From Desulfofundulus salinus (GTDB taxonomy: Bacteria > Bacillota > Desulfotomaculia > Desulfotomaculales > Desulfovirgulaceae), in NCBI RefSeq assembly GCF_003627965.1, contig NZ_RBWE01000001.1, positions 1,900,312 through 1,964,311 of the forward strand: a DNA stretch of 64,000 bases, read 5' to 3'. The translations under genes were made by a program, and so were the position numbers. Below are positions 25,522-35,956 of the stretch, one piece after another. A model generated the notes under the pieces. It saw only the letters and a program-made list of their open reading frames with translations. It did not search any database and was not told where the DNA came from. Each line of letters starts with the position of its first letter. Positions within the stretch are counted from its first letter, which is position 1.

Positions 25522-26424
25522 TTATTTCTTGGTTACATTACCCTGGGCATCCCGTTCTACCTGCATCTTGGTAATGGGGATATAACCCATTTTCTCAATC
25601 AGCTGACCCTGTACCTCGTCACCGAGCATGTAATCCAGGAAGGCCTTCTTTAAGCCGGTGGGTTCACCTTTGGTGTACATGTGCTGGTAAGCCCATACCG
25701 GATACTTGCCGTTGACAATATTTTCTACAGTGGGTTCCACCCCATCGAGCTTGAGGGCCTTAACACTATTGTCAATGTAAGACAGTGGCAGGTAAGAAAT
25801 AGCGCCCGGTGTTTCGGCAACCATCTTGCGCACGGTGCCGGAAGAATCCTGTTCCATACCGGGGGCGCTGTCTTCCACGCCACCCAGGGCAAATTTCTTA
25901 AAGGTAGCGCGGGTACCGGAACCCTTGGGCCGATGAATGACCACGATTTTCTGCTCCGGTCCGCCAACTTCCTTCCAGTTGGTTATCTTGCCCGTAAAGA
26001 TATCCACCAGTTGCTGTTTGGTCAGGTTATCCACCGTCACGCCGGGGTTGACCACGGTGGCCATCCCCACAACGCAAACCTTGTGATCCACTAGCTGGGA
26101 GGCATCAATGCCGCTCTTTTCTTCAGCAAAAATATCGGAGTTACCGATATCCGCCGCACCGGAGGCCACCTGGGTCAGGCCGGTACCGCTACCCCCGCCC
26201 TGTACCACGATCTGGGCCTTGGGATTCTTAGCCATGAACTGGGCGGCAGCCTGTTCCACCAGCGGTTGCATGGCTGTAGAACCAACTACCGTAAGGTTAC
26301 CAGAAAGCTCTGCTTGTCCACCGGAAGGCTGCTGCCCACCTTGGCCACCACAACCAGCCACAGTAGCCACCAACACCAGCACAGCCGCCAGTGCCAGCAC
26401 CCATTTAGTTCTTCTACTCAACAT
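25522..26424 (-). CDS. pstS: Phosphate-binding lipoprotein PstS
   Basis: A 300-residue lipoprotein (lipobox VAGC at about residue 25, followed by GGQGGQQ). Phosphate-site motifs are GSTAMQPL, QGGGSGTGL, the ADIGNSDIF region and HRPKGSGTRATF, all as in high-affinity PstS. It is first in the operon, under the Pho-box-like array at 26523-26583. The 104-base gap to pstC holds no strong terminator. Confidence 0.94.
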   Translation of the reverse strand: MLSRRTKWVLALAAVLVLVATVAGCGGQGGQQPSGGQAELSGNLTVVGSTAMQPLVEQAAAQFMAKNPKAQIVVQGGGSGTGLTQVASGAADIGNSDIFAEEKSGIDASQLVDHKVCVVGMATVVNPGVTVDNLTKQQLVDIFTGKITNWKEVGGPEQKIVVIHRPKGSGTRATFKKFALGGVEDSAPGMEQDSSGTVRKMVAETPGAISYLPLSYIDNSVKALKLDGVEPTVENIVNGKYPVWAYQHMYTKGEPTGLKKAFLDYMLGDEVQGQLIEKMGYIPITKMQVERDAQGNVTKK

Positions 26425-26507
26425 TTAATCCCCCTTTTTCTTTTGCAATAAAAAATCTTTTTTTATTTTAAGCAGCCTTACAGGGCTGCACTATTTTCAC
26501 CAAGAAC

Positions 26508-26583
26508 ATTGTAGATAAAGACTGTTATGGGTGAGTTATCCTCCGGTTACCTGTGGGTTAAGTTTTTATTAAATTGGGGTTAA
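26508..26583 (-). promoter_or_regulatory. Pho-box-like array of six 11-bp repeats plus -10 of pstS
   Basis: On the minus strand six hexamers follow one another every 11 bases: TTAACC, TTAATA, TTAACC, GTAACC, ATAACT, ATAACA (26583 to 26523). They resemble the TTAACA-type repeats bound by PhoP/PhoB response regulators. TACAAT (26513-26508) lies 9 bases further down and fits a -10 element, so the array occupies the place of the -35 and upstream region, as in PhoP-activated promoters. Confidence 0.8.
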
Positions 26584-26631
26584 CTCAAACTCTCATTCAT
26601 AATGGGAATAACAGGAGCAAAAAACCGAAAA

Positions 26632-26659
26632 CAAAAAGCGCCAGCATACTGCCGACGCT
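26632..26659 (-). terminator. Rho-independent terminator of the methylmalonyl-CoA operon
   Basis: On the minus strand a 10-bp stem (two G-T pairs) between 26659-26650 and 26646-26637 with a 3-nt loop is followed by TTTTTGTTTT. It lies 34 bases after the last gene of the operon. Confidence 0.8.
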
Positions 26660-26692
26660 CATAAATGACCCCAAGGGAGTTGTCTAATGCAT

Positions 26693-28084
26693 TTAAGCGG
26701 GGTAGAATTCGCTGCCCTGGGCGGCCAGTTCCAGGTCGATTTTGAGCTTTTTGGCCAGGCGTTCTTTCAGAAACTGGGGCGCGACCTGCGGGAAGAGGGC
26801 CACCGAGAGGACATCCTCTTCCTTTTGCATGTAGGGAGCCGCTTCCTTCCTGGCCGCGGGCAAACCGGGCTCCAGCAAGTCCGCCGGCCGGCAGGTAATG
26901 GGCTTTTCGTCGCCAATAATCATCCTGCGCACTTCCTCATCTACCGGCGCCGGTGGCTGGCCATAGTATCCCCGCATATATTGTTTAACTTCGTTGGTGG
27001 GCAGTTTATAGCGGCCCAGCAACACATTGAGCACGGCCTGGGTACCTACAATCTGGCTGGAAGGGGTCACCAGGGGCGGGTAGCCAAACTCCTTCCGCAC
27101 CCGGGGCAGCTCCTCCAGCACCTCGGGCAGCCGGTGGAGGGCGTTTTGCTGGCTTAGCTGGGAAATAAAGTTGGACATCATGCCGCCGGGAATTTGATAA
27201 ATCATGACGTTGACATCCACGCTCGGTGAGGCCACATCAAATTCCTTATAATGCTTGCGCACTTCCTTGAAATACTCGGCAATTTCCGAAAGCAGCCTGA
27301 GATCGAGCCCCGTATCATAGGGGGTACCCTGCAGGGCGGCCACCATTGTTTCAGTGGCCGGCTGGGAGGTCTGCAGTGCCATGGTGGAAATGGCACAGTC
27401 AATGACATCCACACCCGCATCAATGGCCCGCAGGTAGGCCATGGAGGCCATACCGCTGGTGTAGTGGCAGTGGAGCTGCACCGGTATCTTCAGTATCGAT
27501 TTCCATTCTTTAATGATCTCGTAGGCCGGTTGGGGAGCCAGAATACCTGCCATATCCTTCAGGCAAATGGAATCTGCCCCCATCTCCTCCAGGGTCTTGG
27601 CGGTTTTTACGTAGTACTCCAGGTCGTGTACCGGGCTGATGGTATATACCACCGTTGCCTGGGCGTGGGCACCCTCCTGTTTAACCACCTCGATGGCCTT
27701 TTGCATGTTGCGTACGTCGTTTAAGGCATCGAAGATGCGGAAGATATCCAGGCCGTTGTAAACTGTCCTTTTTATAAATTCGGTGAGCACGTCATCGGGG
27801 TAGTGTTTATAGCCCACCACGTTTTGCCCCCGCAGGAGCATTTGCAAGGGGGTCTTTAGATGGCGGCGCAGGATGCGCAACCGCTCCCAGGGGTCTTCAT
27901 TAAGAAAGCGCATGCACGCGTCAAAGGTGGCTCCGCCCCAGACTTCCAGGGAATGAAAACCCACCTGATCTATTTTTTCGCAAATGGGCAACATGTGTTC
28001 TATGCGCATGCGGGTGGCCAGCAGGGACTGGTGGCCGTCCCGCAGGGTGGTGTCGGTGATTTTTACCTTGCGCGCTTCGGTCAT
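26693..28084 (-). CDS. Transcarboxylase 5S / oxaloacetate decarboxylase alpha-type subunit
   Basis: A 463-residue carboxyltransferase of the pyruvate/oxaloacetate group. It moves CO2 between oxaloacetate/pyruvate and the biotin carrier encoded in the same operon. KITDTTLRDGHQSLLATR is the HMGL-like barrel start with the metal Asp; CLKDMAGIL holds the Lys that is carboxylated; HCHYTSGMA gives the metal histidines. The C-terminal part is the conserved carboxylase (PYC_OADA) domain. No biotin domain is attached, as in the 5S type. ATG 28084 follows GGGGAGG. With the 12S-like and carrier subunits upstream it makes a complete transcarboxylase set. Confidence 0.92.
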   Translation of the reverse strand: MTEARKVKITDTTLRDGHQSLLATRMRIEHMLPICEKIDQVGFHSLEVWGGATFDACMRFLNEDPWERLRILRRHLKTPLQMLLRGQNVVGYKHYPDDVLTEFIKRTVYNGLDIFRIFDALNDVRNMQKAIEVVKQEGAHAQATVVYTISPVHDLEYYVKTAKTLEEMGADSICLKDMAGILAPQPAYEIIKEWKSILKIPVQLHCHYTSGMASMAYLRAIDAGVDVIDCAISTMALQTSQPATETMVAALQGTPYDTGLDLRLLSEIAEYFKEVRKHYKEFDVASPSVDVNVMIYQIPGGMMSNFISQLSQQNALHRLPEVLEELPRVRKEFGYPPLVTPSSQIVGTQAVLNVLLGRYKLPTNEVKQYMRGYYGQPPAPVDEEVRRMIIGDEKPITCRPADLLEPGLPAARKEAAPYMQKEEDVLSVALFPQVAPQFLKERLAKKLKIDLELAAQGSEFYPA

Positions 28085-28113
28085 TTCTATCCTCCCCTCG
28101 ACTGGCACAATTT

Positions 28114-29073
<960 letters not shown>

Positions 29074-29080
29074 TCAAAGA

Positions 29081-29521
29081 TTAACCTATGATTACCAGCA
29101 CATCGCCGTTGTTTACCGTCTGTCCCGGTTTCACCCGTACTTCTTTCACCGTTCCAGCTACCGGGGCAGTAATTTCGTTTTCCATCTTCATGGCTTCCAG
29201 GATCACCAGGGGATCCCCCGCCTTGACCTGGTCCCCTACTTTAACCTTGACCGCATTGATATTCCCGGGCATGGGAGCGGTAACCGTTCCTGCTCCGGCC
29301 GGAGCTGCCGGTTGAGGAGCGGCAGGAGTGGCAGCCGGTATCGGCGCCTGTGCCGGGGGGGCAGTGGCTGCCGGCGGAGGTGCGGCCTGGGCCGGCGGGG
29401 CCGGGGGAGCAGCCGGGCGACTTTGTACCAGCTTAACGCCTGGCGGGGCGGCTGCCTCTTGAATTTCCTGTACCTGAACTTCAAAAGGTTCTCCGTTCAC
29501 CAGCACTTTAAATTTTCTCAT
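29081..29521 (-). CDS. Biotin carboxyl carrier protein (transcarboxylase 1.3S type)
   Basis: A 146-residue carrier. The N-terminus is a short beta domain, residues about 30-80 form an Ala/Pro-rich flexible linker, and the C-terminal biotinyl domain holds EAMKMEN with Lys112 as the biotin site. It carries CO2 between the 5S-type subunit (oxaloacetate side) and the 12S-type subunit (propionyl/methylmalonyl-CoA side). Good spacing to both neighbours on the minus strand. Confidence 0.93.
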   Translation of the reverse strand: MRKFKVLVNGEPFEVQVQEIQEAAAPPGVKLVQSRPAAPPAPPAQAAPPPAATAPPAQAPIPAATPAAPQPAAPAGAGTVTAPMPGNINAVKVKVGDQVKAGDPLVILEAMKMENEITAPVAGTVKEVRVKPGQTVNNGDVLVIIG

Positions 29522-29551
29522 TGCCTTCCCTCCTGTTTACCTGACCAAAAA

Positions 29552-29749
29552 CTAAAAACTGCTTAGATCCCGTCCGAGCATAAGTTCACGCAAACCGGCC
29601 ATTTTCCAGGCGTTAGTCCGCTTCACGGGGCGAATGGAAGTAATCTGGCTGCCGGCGCTCAAATAGCCGGCGGCCGCCAGGGCGGCAGTAATCGCCGCCA
29701 CAACCTGGGGACGCACACCCAAGGATGTTACTGGTTTGTTCAAAGCCAT
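29552..29749 (-). CDS. Small epsilon-like subunit of the methylmalonyl-CoA carboxyltransferase
   Basis: A 65-residue protein starting ATG 29749 behind GGGGAGG. It has an N-terminal VTSLGVRPQVVAAITAALAAAGYLSAGS helix region and an ending rich in Arg that contains WKMAGLRELMLGR. Its place between the 12S-like gene and the biotin carrier, and its size, match small epsilon/delta-like subunits seen in methylmalonyl-CoA decarboxylase and acyl-CoA carboxylase clusters. The role (assembly or stabilisation) is inferred only. Confidence 0.7.
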   Translation of the reverse strand: MALNKPVTSLGVRPQVVAAITAALAAAGYLSAGSQITSIRPVKRTNAWKMAGLRELMLGRDLSSF

Positions 29750-29771
29750 CAAACCGCCTCCCCTTTCGAAC

Positions 29772-31307
29772 CTATACCGGCATGTTGCCGTGCTTCTTGC
29801 GAGGTCTCGTTTCCCGCTTGCCGGCCAGCGACTCCAGGGTGACGATAATACGCGACCGGGTATCCCTTGGGTCAATTACATCCTCTATATAACCCCTGGC
29901 GCTTGCTACATAAGGATTGGCAAACTTCTCCCGGTACTCGGCAGTCAGCTTGGCCCGCATTTCCATGGGGTTTTCCGCCTCGGCAATTTCTTTCCGGTAG
30001 ATGATATTGACAGCTCCCTCTGGCCCCATCACGGCAATTTCGGCGGTAGGCCAGGCAAAGACGGCATCGGCCCGCAGGGAGCTGCTGCACATGGCCAGGT
30101 AGGCTCCCCCGTAAGCTTTTCTCAGAATAACGGTGATCTTGGGTACGGTGGCTTCGGAGTATGCATAGAGCATCTTGGCCCCGTGCCGGATAATCCCGCC
30201 ATATTCCTGGGCCGTTCCGGGCAGGAAACCGGGCACATCCATGAAGGTAATCAGGGGAAGATTAAAGCAGTCACAGAAACGGACGAAACGGCTGATCTTG
30301 TCGGAAGCGTTGATATCCAGGCAGCCGGCCAGATAGTCGGGCTGGTTGGCTACTATCCCTACCGCCTGGCCATTTATCCGGGCAAAACCAATTACCGCGT
30401 TGCGGGCATAGAGGGGCTGCACTTCAAAGAACTGCCCGCCATCCACAATGAGACTGATTATTTTGCGCACGTCGTAGGACATATTCGGGTTATCGGGGAT
30501 GATCTGCAACAGTTCTTCCGGATCGCCCGCCGGCTCCTGGGGAGCATACAGAGGGGGCTCCTCCAGGTTGTTGGAAGGCAAGTAACTCAACAAAAGGCGA
30601 ACCATCTGCAGGCAGGTTTCTTCGTCGGGGGCCATAAAGTGGGCTACGCCGCTGGTCTGGTTATGGGTGGCGGCCCCACCAAGGGTCTCCATGGTCACCT
30701 CTTCACCGGTAACTGCCTTGATTACCTGGGGTCCCGTAATAAACATCTGGCTGGTACCCTGGACCATAAAAATGAAGTCAGTCAACGCCGGGGAATACAC
30801 CGCTCCTCCCGCACATGGTCCCATGATCACGGAAATCTGGGGGATCACCCCGGATGCAATGGTGTTCCGGAAGAAAATTTCACCGTAACCGTTAAGGGCA
30901 TCCACGCCCTCCTGAATGCGCGCTCCCCCGGAATCATTTAGACCAACCACGGGAGCACCGGTTTTCATGGCCAGATCGAGCACATGGCAGATTTTAGCTG
31001 CATGGATGCGTCCCAGGGAACCTCCTGCCACCGTAAAGTCCTGGGCAAAGATGTATACCTTTCGCCCGTCAACTTTACCGTAACCGGTAACAACACCTTC
31101 GCCGGGGTTTTTGAGATTGGAAATGTCGGGGTCACCGGCAAAAGTATTTATTTCAACGAAGGTACCGGGATCAAAGAACATTTCAATCCGTTCCCGGGCG
31201 GTTTTCTTGCCGGCCTCGTGCTGTTTTTCGATGCGTTTTGGCCCACCGCCCGCATGGATTTGCTCGCGCAACTGCCTTAGCTGTTCCAGCTTTTCCTGCA
31301 TACCCAA
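29772..31307 (-). CDS. Methylmalonyl-CoA carboxyltransferase 12S-type / MmdA-like subunit
   Basis: A 511-residue acyl-CoA carboxyltransferase (PccB/MmdA family) with the two crotonase-like halves. The first half has TVAGGSLGRIHAAKI and LNDSGGARIQEGVDAL with the oxyanion glycines; the second has DVPGFLPGTAQEYGGIIRHGAK and RKAYGGAYLAM. It moves carboxyl between methylmalonyl-CoA and carrier-bound biotin. No sodium-pump membrane subunit (MmdB-like) is encoded nearby, so transcarboxylation with oxaloacetate is more likely than sodium-pumping decarboxylation. Confidence 0.93.
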   Translation of the reverse strand: MGMQEKLEQLRQLREQIHAGGGPKRIEKQHEAGKKTARERIEMFFDPGTFVEINTFAGDPDISNLKNPGEGVVTGYGKVDGRKVYIFAQDFTVAGGSLGRIHAAKICHVLDLAMKTGAPVVGLNDSGGARIQEGVDALNGYGEIFFRNTIASGVIPQISVIMGPCAGGAVYSPALTDFIFMVQGTSQMFITGPQVIKAVTGEEVTMETLGGAATHNQTSGVAHFMAPDEETCLQMVRLLLSYLPSNNLEEPPLYAPQEPAGDPEELLQIIPDNPNMSYDVRKIISLIVDGGQFFEVQPLYARNAVIGFARINGQAVGIVANQPDYLAGCLDINASDKISRFVRFCDCFNLPLITFMDVPGFLPGTAQEYGGIIRHGAKMLYAYSEATVPKITVILRKAYGGAYLAMCSSSLRADAVFAWPTAEIAVMGPEGAVNIIYRKEIAEAENPMEMRAKLTAEYREKFANPYVASARGYIEDVIDPRDTRSRIIVTLESLAGKRETRPRKKHGNMPV

Positions 31308-31325
31308 TGGCGTTCCCTCCCTTAA

Positions 31326-31736
31326 TTAATTGTCACGCTCGCACAATTCCACCAGCGTGCCAAAGGTGGACTTGGGATGAAGAAAAGCAATCCTGGCCCC
31401 CCCGGCACCCAGGCGAGGCTTTTCATCAATGAGTCGTACACCTTTTGCTTTTAATTCCTCCAGCGCCTGCTCCAGATTTTCCACCCGGAAGGCGATGTGC
31501 TGGATACCCTCGCCATTTTTCTCAATAAACCGGGCAATAGGCCCGTCAGGGGTAGTGGACTCCAGAAGCTCCACTTCACTGTCGCCGGTAGGCAAGAAGG
31601 CAACTTTTACTTTTTGCTCCTCTACCACTTCGGTGCCTGTTACCTTTAACCCTAAAAGACCCTCGTAAAACTCAATGGCCTTGGCCAGGTCCTTAACGGC
31701 AATGCCAATGTGATCGATCTTTTTGATCCCGATCAC
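31326..31736 (-). CDS. mce: Methylmalonyl-CoA epimerase
   Basis: A 136-residue vicinal-oxygen-chelate protein with two beta-alpha-beta-beta-beta modules. [12 protein letters not shown] gives the first metal His, [12 protein letters not shown] the second, and VELCERDN the late Glu. It interconverts (S)- and (R)-methylmalonyl-CoA, joining the transcarboxylase to the mutase. Its start overlaps the end of the small mutase gene by 4 bases. Confidence 0.95.
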   Translation of the reverse strand: MIGIKKIDHIGIAVKDLAKAIEFYEGLLGLKVTGTEVVEEQKVKVAFLPTGDSEVELLESTTPDGPIARFIEKNGEGIQHIAFRVENLEQALEELKAKGVRLIDEKPRLGAGGARIAFLHPKSTFGTLVELCERDN

Positions 31737-32158
31737 TGTTTTCCCTCCTCCTTCTGGGCCCTTTTCGCCACTTCCTCCCGGATAAAGCGGATAATCTCCG
31801 TTGTGGGGGTGCCGGGGCCAAAAATTTCCGCGATCCCCGCTTCCTTCAAGAGAGGGATATCCTCATCGGGGATGATCCCCCCGCCCACCACCAGTATGTC
31901 ATCAGCTCCCTGGGCCCGCAATCCCTCCACCACCGCCGGGAAGAGGTGCATGTGCGCGCCGGAGAGAATGCTCAAGCCCACCACCTGCACATCCTCCTGG
32001 AGGGCTGCTTCCACAATTTGCTCGGGAGTCTGCCGCAAGCCGGTATAAATAACTTCCATTCCGGCATCCCGCAGGGCCTGGGCAATAACCTTGGCCCCCC
32101 GGTCATGACCGTCCAGGCCCGGTTTGGCCACCAGAACCCGAATGGGCCGTTCACTCAT
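31733..32158 (-). CDS. Methylmalonyl-CoA mutase small subunit (B12-binding)
   Basis: A 141-residue cobalamin-binding domain. [18 protein letters not shown] is the DxHxxG motif whose His binds cobalt; GLSILSGAH and [12 protein letters not shown] complete the site. The mutase is split into two genes here, unlike the single large chain of many bacteria. It works with the 556-residue catalytic chain encoded directly upstream. Confidence 0.95.
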   Translation of the reverse strand: MSERPIRVLVAKPGLDGHDRGAKVIAQALRDAGMEVIYTGLRQTPEQIVEAALQEDVQVVGLSILSGAHMHLFPAVVEGLRAQGADDILVVGGGIIPDEDIPLLKEAGIAEIFGPGTPTTEIIRFIREEVAKRAQKEEGKQ

Positions 32159-32177
32159 CTATCTCCCCTCCTTGCCT

Positions 32178-33848
32178 TTAAAAGACAATTTGCTGGCGAT
32201 ACTCGCCAAAGACTTCCCGCAGGGTATCGCAAATTTCTCCCAGGGTGGCATAAGCTTTTACGGCGTCAATGAACAGGGGCATCAAGTTTTCCTTCGTGGA
32301 TGCCGCTTCCCGCAGGTTGTTTAAAACCTGCTTCACTTTCTGGTTATCCCGCCGCTCCCTTAATGCCCGTAGCTTGGCCGTTTGACGCTCCGCTACCGCC
32401 GGGTCGACCTTTAACAAATTCTTGGGCTTCTCATACTCCATCTGGAATTTGTTAATGCCAATAACCACCTTTTTGCCGCTTTCAATGTCCATCTGATAGC
32501 GGTAGGCGCTGTCCTTAATTTCTTTCTGCATAAATTCAATGGCCTCAGGAGCACCGCCCAGCTCGTCAATCTTCTTAATATAGGCCATGGCCTTTTCTTC
32601 GATTTCATTGGTCAGGCTTTCAATATAGTATGAACCGCCCAGGGGATCCACCGTATCGGCAACGCCAATTTCATAACCGATCACCTGCTGGGTGCGCAGG
32701 GCAATAAGCACCGACTCGTCGCTGGGCAGGGCCAGGGCTTCGTCGTAAGAGTTGGTATGCAGGGACTGGGTACCACCCAGCACCGCGCTCAGGGCCTCAA
32801 AGGCAGTGCGCATGATGTTTACCATGGGCTGCTGGGCCGTCAGGCTGCAACCGGCAGTTTGGGTATGGAAGCGCAGCATCCAGGAGCGGGGATTCTTGGC
32901 ACCAAATCGCTCCTTCATGATCTTGGCCCAAAGCCGCCTGGCCGCCCGGAACTTGGCAATTTCCTCGAAGAAGTTCAGGTGGGCGTTAAAGAAGAAGGAT
33001 AGGCGGGGAGCAAAATCGTCCACATTTAAGCCGGCATCAATAGCCGCCTGGACATAGGCAATCCCGTCGGCCAGGGTAAAGGCCACTTCCTGCACCGCCG
33101 TGGAACCGGCCTCCCGGATGTGATAGCCGCTGATGCTGATGGTGTTCCAGTTGGGAACATTCTTGGAACAATAGGCAAAGACATCGGTAATCAGGCGCAT
33201 GGATGGACCGGGCGGAAAAATATAGGTTCCCCTGGCGATGTATTCTTTTAAGATATCATTTTGAATGGTCCCGTTGAGCTTGTCGGGAGTAACACCCTGC
33301 TTTTCCGCCACGGCAATATACATGGCCAGCAGGATGGCGGCCGGGGAATTAATGGTCATGGAGGTGCTCACCTTGTCCAGGGGAATGCCCTCGAACAGGG
33401 TTTCCATATCCTCTAAGGAATCAATGGCCACCCCTACCTTGCCCACCTCGCCCCGGGCCAGGGGATGATCCGAATCATAACCAATTTGGGTGGGCAGGTC
33501 AAAGGCCACGCTCAAACCAGTCTGTCCCTGTTCCAGCAGGTAGCGGAAACGGGCGTTGGTTTCTTCGGCTGTACCGAAACCGGCATACTGGCGCATGGTC
33601 CACAACCGGCCCCGGTACATGTTGGGCTGCACTCCCCGGGTAAAGGGGTAGGAACCCGGAAAGCCGAGATCCCGTTCGTAATCAAGTTCAGCTATATCCT
33701 CCGGAGTATACAGGGTCTTGATTTCAATACCCGAATCGGTAACAAACTCGGCCTGCCTCTCCGGTCTTTTTTTTACCTGGGCTTCCAGCCGTTCCCGGTA
33801 TTCCTTGACCGACGCCCGGATGCTTTCCAGCTTCTCCTTTTCGAACAT
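32178..33848 (-). CDS. Methylmalonyl-CoA mutase large (catalytic) subunit
   Basis: A 556-residue TIM-barrel chain converting succinyl-CoA and (R)-methylmalonyl-CoA. Substrate motifs are [16 protein letters not shown]-like ([16 protein letters not shown]), SFDLPTQ-like [16 protein letters not shown], and [16 protein letters not shown] with the conserved His. It ends without a B12 domain, so the next gene supplies it. ATG 33848 is chosen over the frame start eight codons upstream because GGGGGAGA precedes it. Confidence 0.95.
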   Translation of the reverse strand: MFEKEKLESIRASVKEYRERLEAQVKKRPERQAEFVTDSGIEIKTLYTPEDIAELDYERDLGFPGSYPFTRGVQPNMYRGRLWTMRQYAGFGTAEETNARFRYLLEQGQTGLSVAFDLPTQIGYDSDHPLARGEVGKVGVAIDSLEDMETLFEGIPLDKVSTSMTINSPAAILLAMYIAVAEKQGVTPDKLNGTIQNDILKEYIARGTYIFPPGPSMRLITDVFAYCSKNVPNWNTISISGYHIREAGSTAVQEVAFTLADGIAYVQAAIDAGLNVDDFAPRLSFFFNAHLNFFEEIAKFRAARRLWAKIMKERFGAKNPRSWMLRFHTQTAGCSLTAQQPMVNIMRTAFEALSAVLGGTQSLHTNSYDEALALPSDESVLIALRTQQVIGYEIGVADTVDPLGGSYYIESLTNEIEEKAMAYIKKIDELGGAPEAIEFMQKEIKDSAYRYQMDIESGKKVVIGINKFQMEYEKPKNLLKVDPAVAERQTAKLRALRERRDNQKVKQVLNNLREAASTKENLMPLFIDAVKAYATLGEICDTLREVFGEYRQQIVF

Positions 33849-33868
33849 CCATCTCCCCCCTTGAAGAC

Positions 33869-34735
33869 TCAACCTAGAGCTTCCTTAATCAACCCGGGCA
33901 CCTCAAAGGGCAGGGTAGCCACCCGGGCACCGGCAGCCGTCAGTGCCTGTACCTTGCCCTCAAAGGTACCCTTGCCCCGCTCAATGATTGCCCCGGCATG
34001 GCCCATGCGTTTACCGGGAGGGGCGCTCTTCCCGGCAATATAAGCCACCACGGGCTTGGTCATTTTCTTGATGAACAGGGAAGCCTCTTCCTCCGCATTC
34101 CCCCCAATCTCGCCTACCAGCACCACGGCCCTGGTTTCCGGATCCTTCTCGAATTTTGCCAGCACATCCACAAAAGATAAACCAACCACCCGGTCACCAC
34201 CCAGTCCGACCACCGTCGACTGTCCTAAACCGTTGGCTGTTAGATTGGCCACGATCTCGTAGGTAAGGGTGCCGCTGCGCGCCACCACACCAATGTGGCC
34301 CGGCACGAAGAACTGGTTGGGTGGAATGCCAATTTTACACCGTCCCGAGGAAACAATTCCAAAAGTATTAGGGCCAATCACTATTGTACCCCGTCGCCGT
34401 GCAAAAGCAATGATCTCCAGTTCATCATGGACGGGAATATGTTCGGTAATAATGACCACAACCCGTACCCCGGCGGCAATTGCTTCAAAAGCAGCATCTT
34501 TGGCAAAGGGAGCCGGAATGAAAAGCACGGAGGCATCAATTTGATGGTTTTCCATGGCCGCGGCCACGGTATCATACACGGGAACCCCTTCTACCGTCTG
34601 GCCACCCTTACCCGGGGAAACCCCGGCGACAATCCGCGTTCCATAGGCCAGCATCTGCTTGGTATGAAACGTGCCCTGGTTACCCGTAATCCCCTGAACC
34701 AGAACATTGGTTTTTTCATCAACTATAATGGCCAC
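33869..34735 (-). CDS. sucD: Succinyl-CoA synthetase alpha subunit
   Basis: A 288-residue alpha subunit. [15 protein letters not shown] is the CoA-binding start, [11 protein letters not shown] lies near the substrate site and [12 protein letters not shown] has the phosphohistidine. With SucC it makes or uses succinyl-CoA with nucleotide. It sits between SucC and the mutase in the propionate operon, and is the canonical copy compared with the divergent pair at 45.9-48.0 kb. Confidence 0.95.
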   Translation of the reverse strand: MAIIVDEKTNVLVQGITGNQGTFHTKQMLAYGTRIVAGVSPGKGGQTVEGVPVYDTVAAAMENHQIDASVLFIPAPFAKDAAFEAIAAGVRVVVIITEHIPVHDELEIIAFARRRGTIVIGPNTFGIVSSGRCKIGIPPNQFFVPGHIGVVARSGTLTYEIVANLTANGLGQSTVVGLGGDRVVGLSFVDVLAKFEKDPETRAVVLVGEIGGNAEEEASLFIKKMTKPVVAYIAGKSAPPGKRMGHAGAIIERGKGTFEGKVQALTAAGARVATLPFEVPGLIKEALG

Positions 34736-34767
34736 TCCTGACCGCTCCTTCCTTATCGAGGGTGTCT

Positions 34768-35883
34768 TTAACCCTGGGCCCTGGCCAGTTCCACAGCCTT
34801 GGCCGCAGCCTCATGCATAATCCTGTAGGCTTCAATGCCATTTTCCCTGAGGATGCGTACACCCTCTTCTTCGTTGGTACCAACTAGACGAATGACTACC
34901 GGAACATCGATTCCCTTCTCCTGCTTCACCTTGACCAGAGCCCTGGCCACATCATCACACCGGGTAATGCCCCCAAAGATGTTAATGAAGATCACCAGGG
35001 GATTGGTGGACAGGAGGATTTCTAATGCTTTGGCTGTGGCCTCCATCCCGGTGCCGCCTCCGGCATCCAGGAAATTGGCTGGCGCACCGCCGTAATGCTG
35101 GATGATATCCAGGGTACCCATGGTAATGCCAGCACCATTTGCCATCACAGCAATATTCCCATCCAGCTGGACGTAAGAGAGCCCCAGGGCGTGTGCCTGC
35201 CGTTCGGCCTCGGTACGGTCATCCACCACGGGCAGATCCTTTTGCCGGTACAGGGCCTCGTCATCGATAGTCACCTTGGCATCGGCGGCAATTAATTTTT
35301 CGCCGCTCAACACCAGCGGGTTGATCTCTACCAGTTCGGCATCCTTCTCCCGGAAAATGCGATAAAGGGTAGGCAACAAACGGCCAAATTCCTTGGCCAC
35401 CGCGCCCGTTAGACCTAACCGACGGCAAACTTCCCGGCACAAAAAGGGCTGGACGCCCAGGCAGACATCCAGGTGTTCCTTGACGATGAATTCATCGGGG
35501 ACCTCTTCAATATCCATGCCGCCCTGGGCGGAAGCAATTAAAACCGGTGCTTTGGCTGCCCCGTCTACGGTAATGGCGACATAAAACTCATGATCGATGG
35601 CCAGCTTTTCTTCCACCAGGACCATTTCAACTTTCAGGCCCTGGACCGTCATGCCCAGAACCTGGGCGGCCGCCTCACGAGCCTGTTCGGGGGTGTCGGC
35701 AAACTTAATCCCGCCCCCCTTACCTCGTTTACCCGAAAGCACCTGGGACTTGATTACCACCGGAGCACCGATTTCCGCCGCTACTGCCGCCGCTTCATCC
35801 GGGGAGGTAACCATCTTACCCCGGGGTACGGTCAAACCGTAGCGGGCAAAAAGCTCCTTGCCCATATATTCATAGAGTTTCAC
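34768..35883 (-). CDS. sucC: Succinyl-CoA synthetase beta subunit
   Basis: A 371-residue ATP-grasp subunit. KLYEYMGKELFARYG is the usual N-terminus, VEINPLVL holds metal ligands, and FINIFGGITRCDDVA is the canonical succinate/phosphate-loop segment. GTG 35883 follows AAAGGGGGA; the frame start seven codons earlier lies over that site. It is the pair of the sucD gene just downstream. Confidence 0.95.
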   Translation of the reverse strand: MKLYEYMGKELFARYGLTVPRGKMVTSPDEAAAVAAEIGAPVVIKSQVLSGKRGKGGGIKFADTPEQAREAAAQVLGMTVQGLKVEMVLVEEKLAIDHEFYVAITVDGAAKAPVLIASAQGGMDIEEVPDEFIVKEHLDVCLGVQPFLCREVCRRLGLTGAVAKEFGRLLPTLYRIFREKDAELVEINPLVLSGEKLIAADAKVTIDDEALYRQKDLPVVDDRTEAERQAHALGLSYVQLDGNIAVMANGAGITMGTLDIIQHYGGAPANFLDAGGGTGMEATAKALEILLSTNPLVIFINIFGGITRCDDVARALVKVKQEKGIDVPVVIRLVGTNEEEGVRILRENGIEAYRIMHEAAAKAVELARAQG

Positions 35884-35956
35884 AATTTTTCCCCCTTTAG
35901 CCAATAGCCCTTTTAAATCCCACGAAAAAACTTTTAGAAAAGGAAACTACCAGCCG

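Noticed and set aside
29736-30941. 401-codon plus-strand frame opposite the carboxyltransferase gene
   Set aside because: Antisense shadow of a well-identified gene; composition follows the codon pattern of the minus strand.
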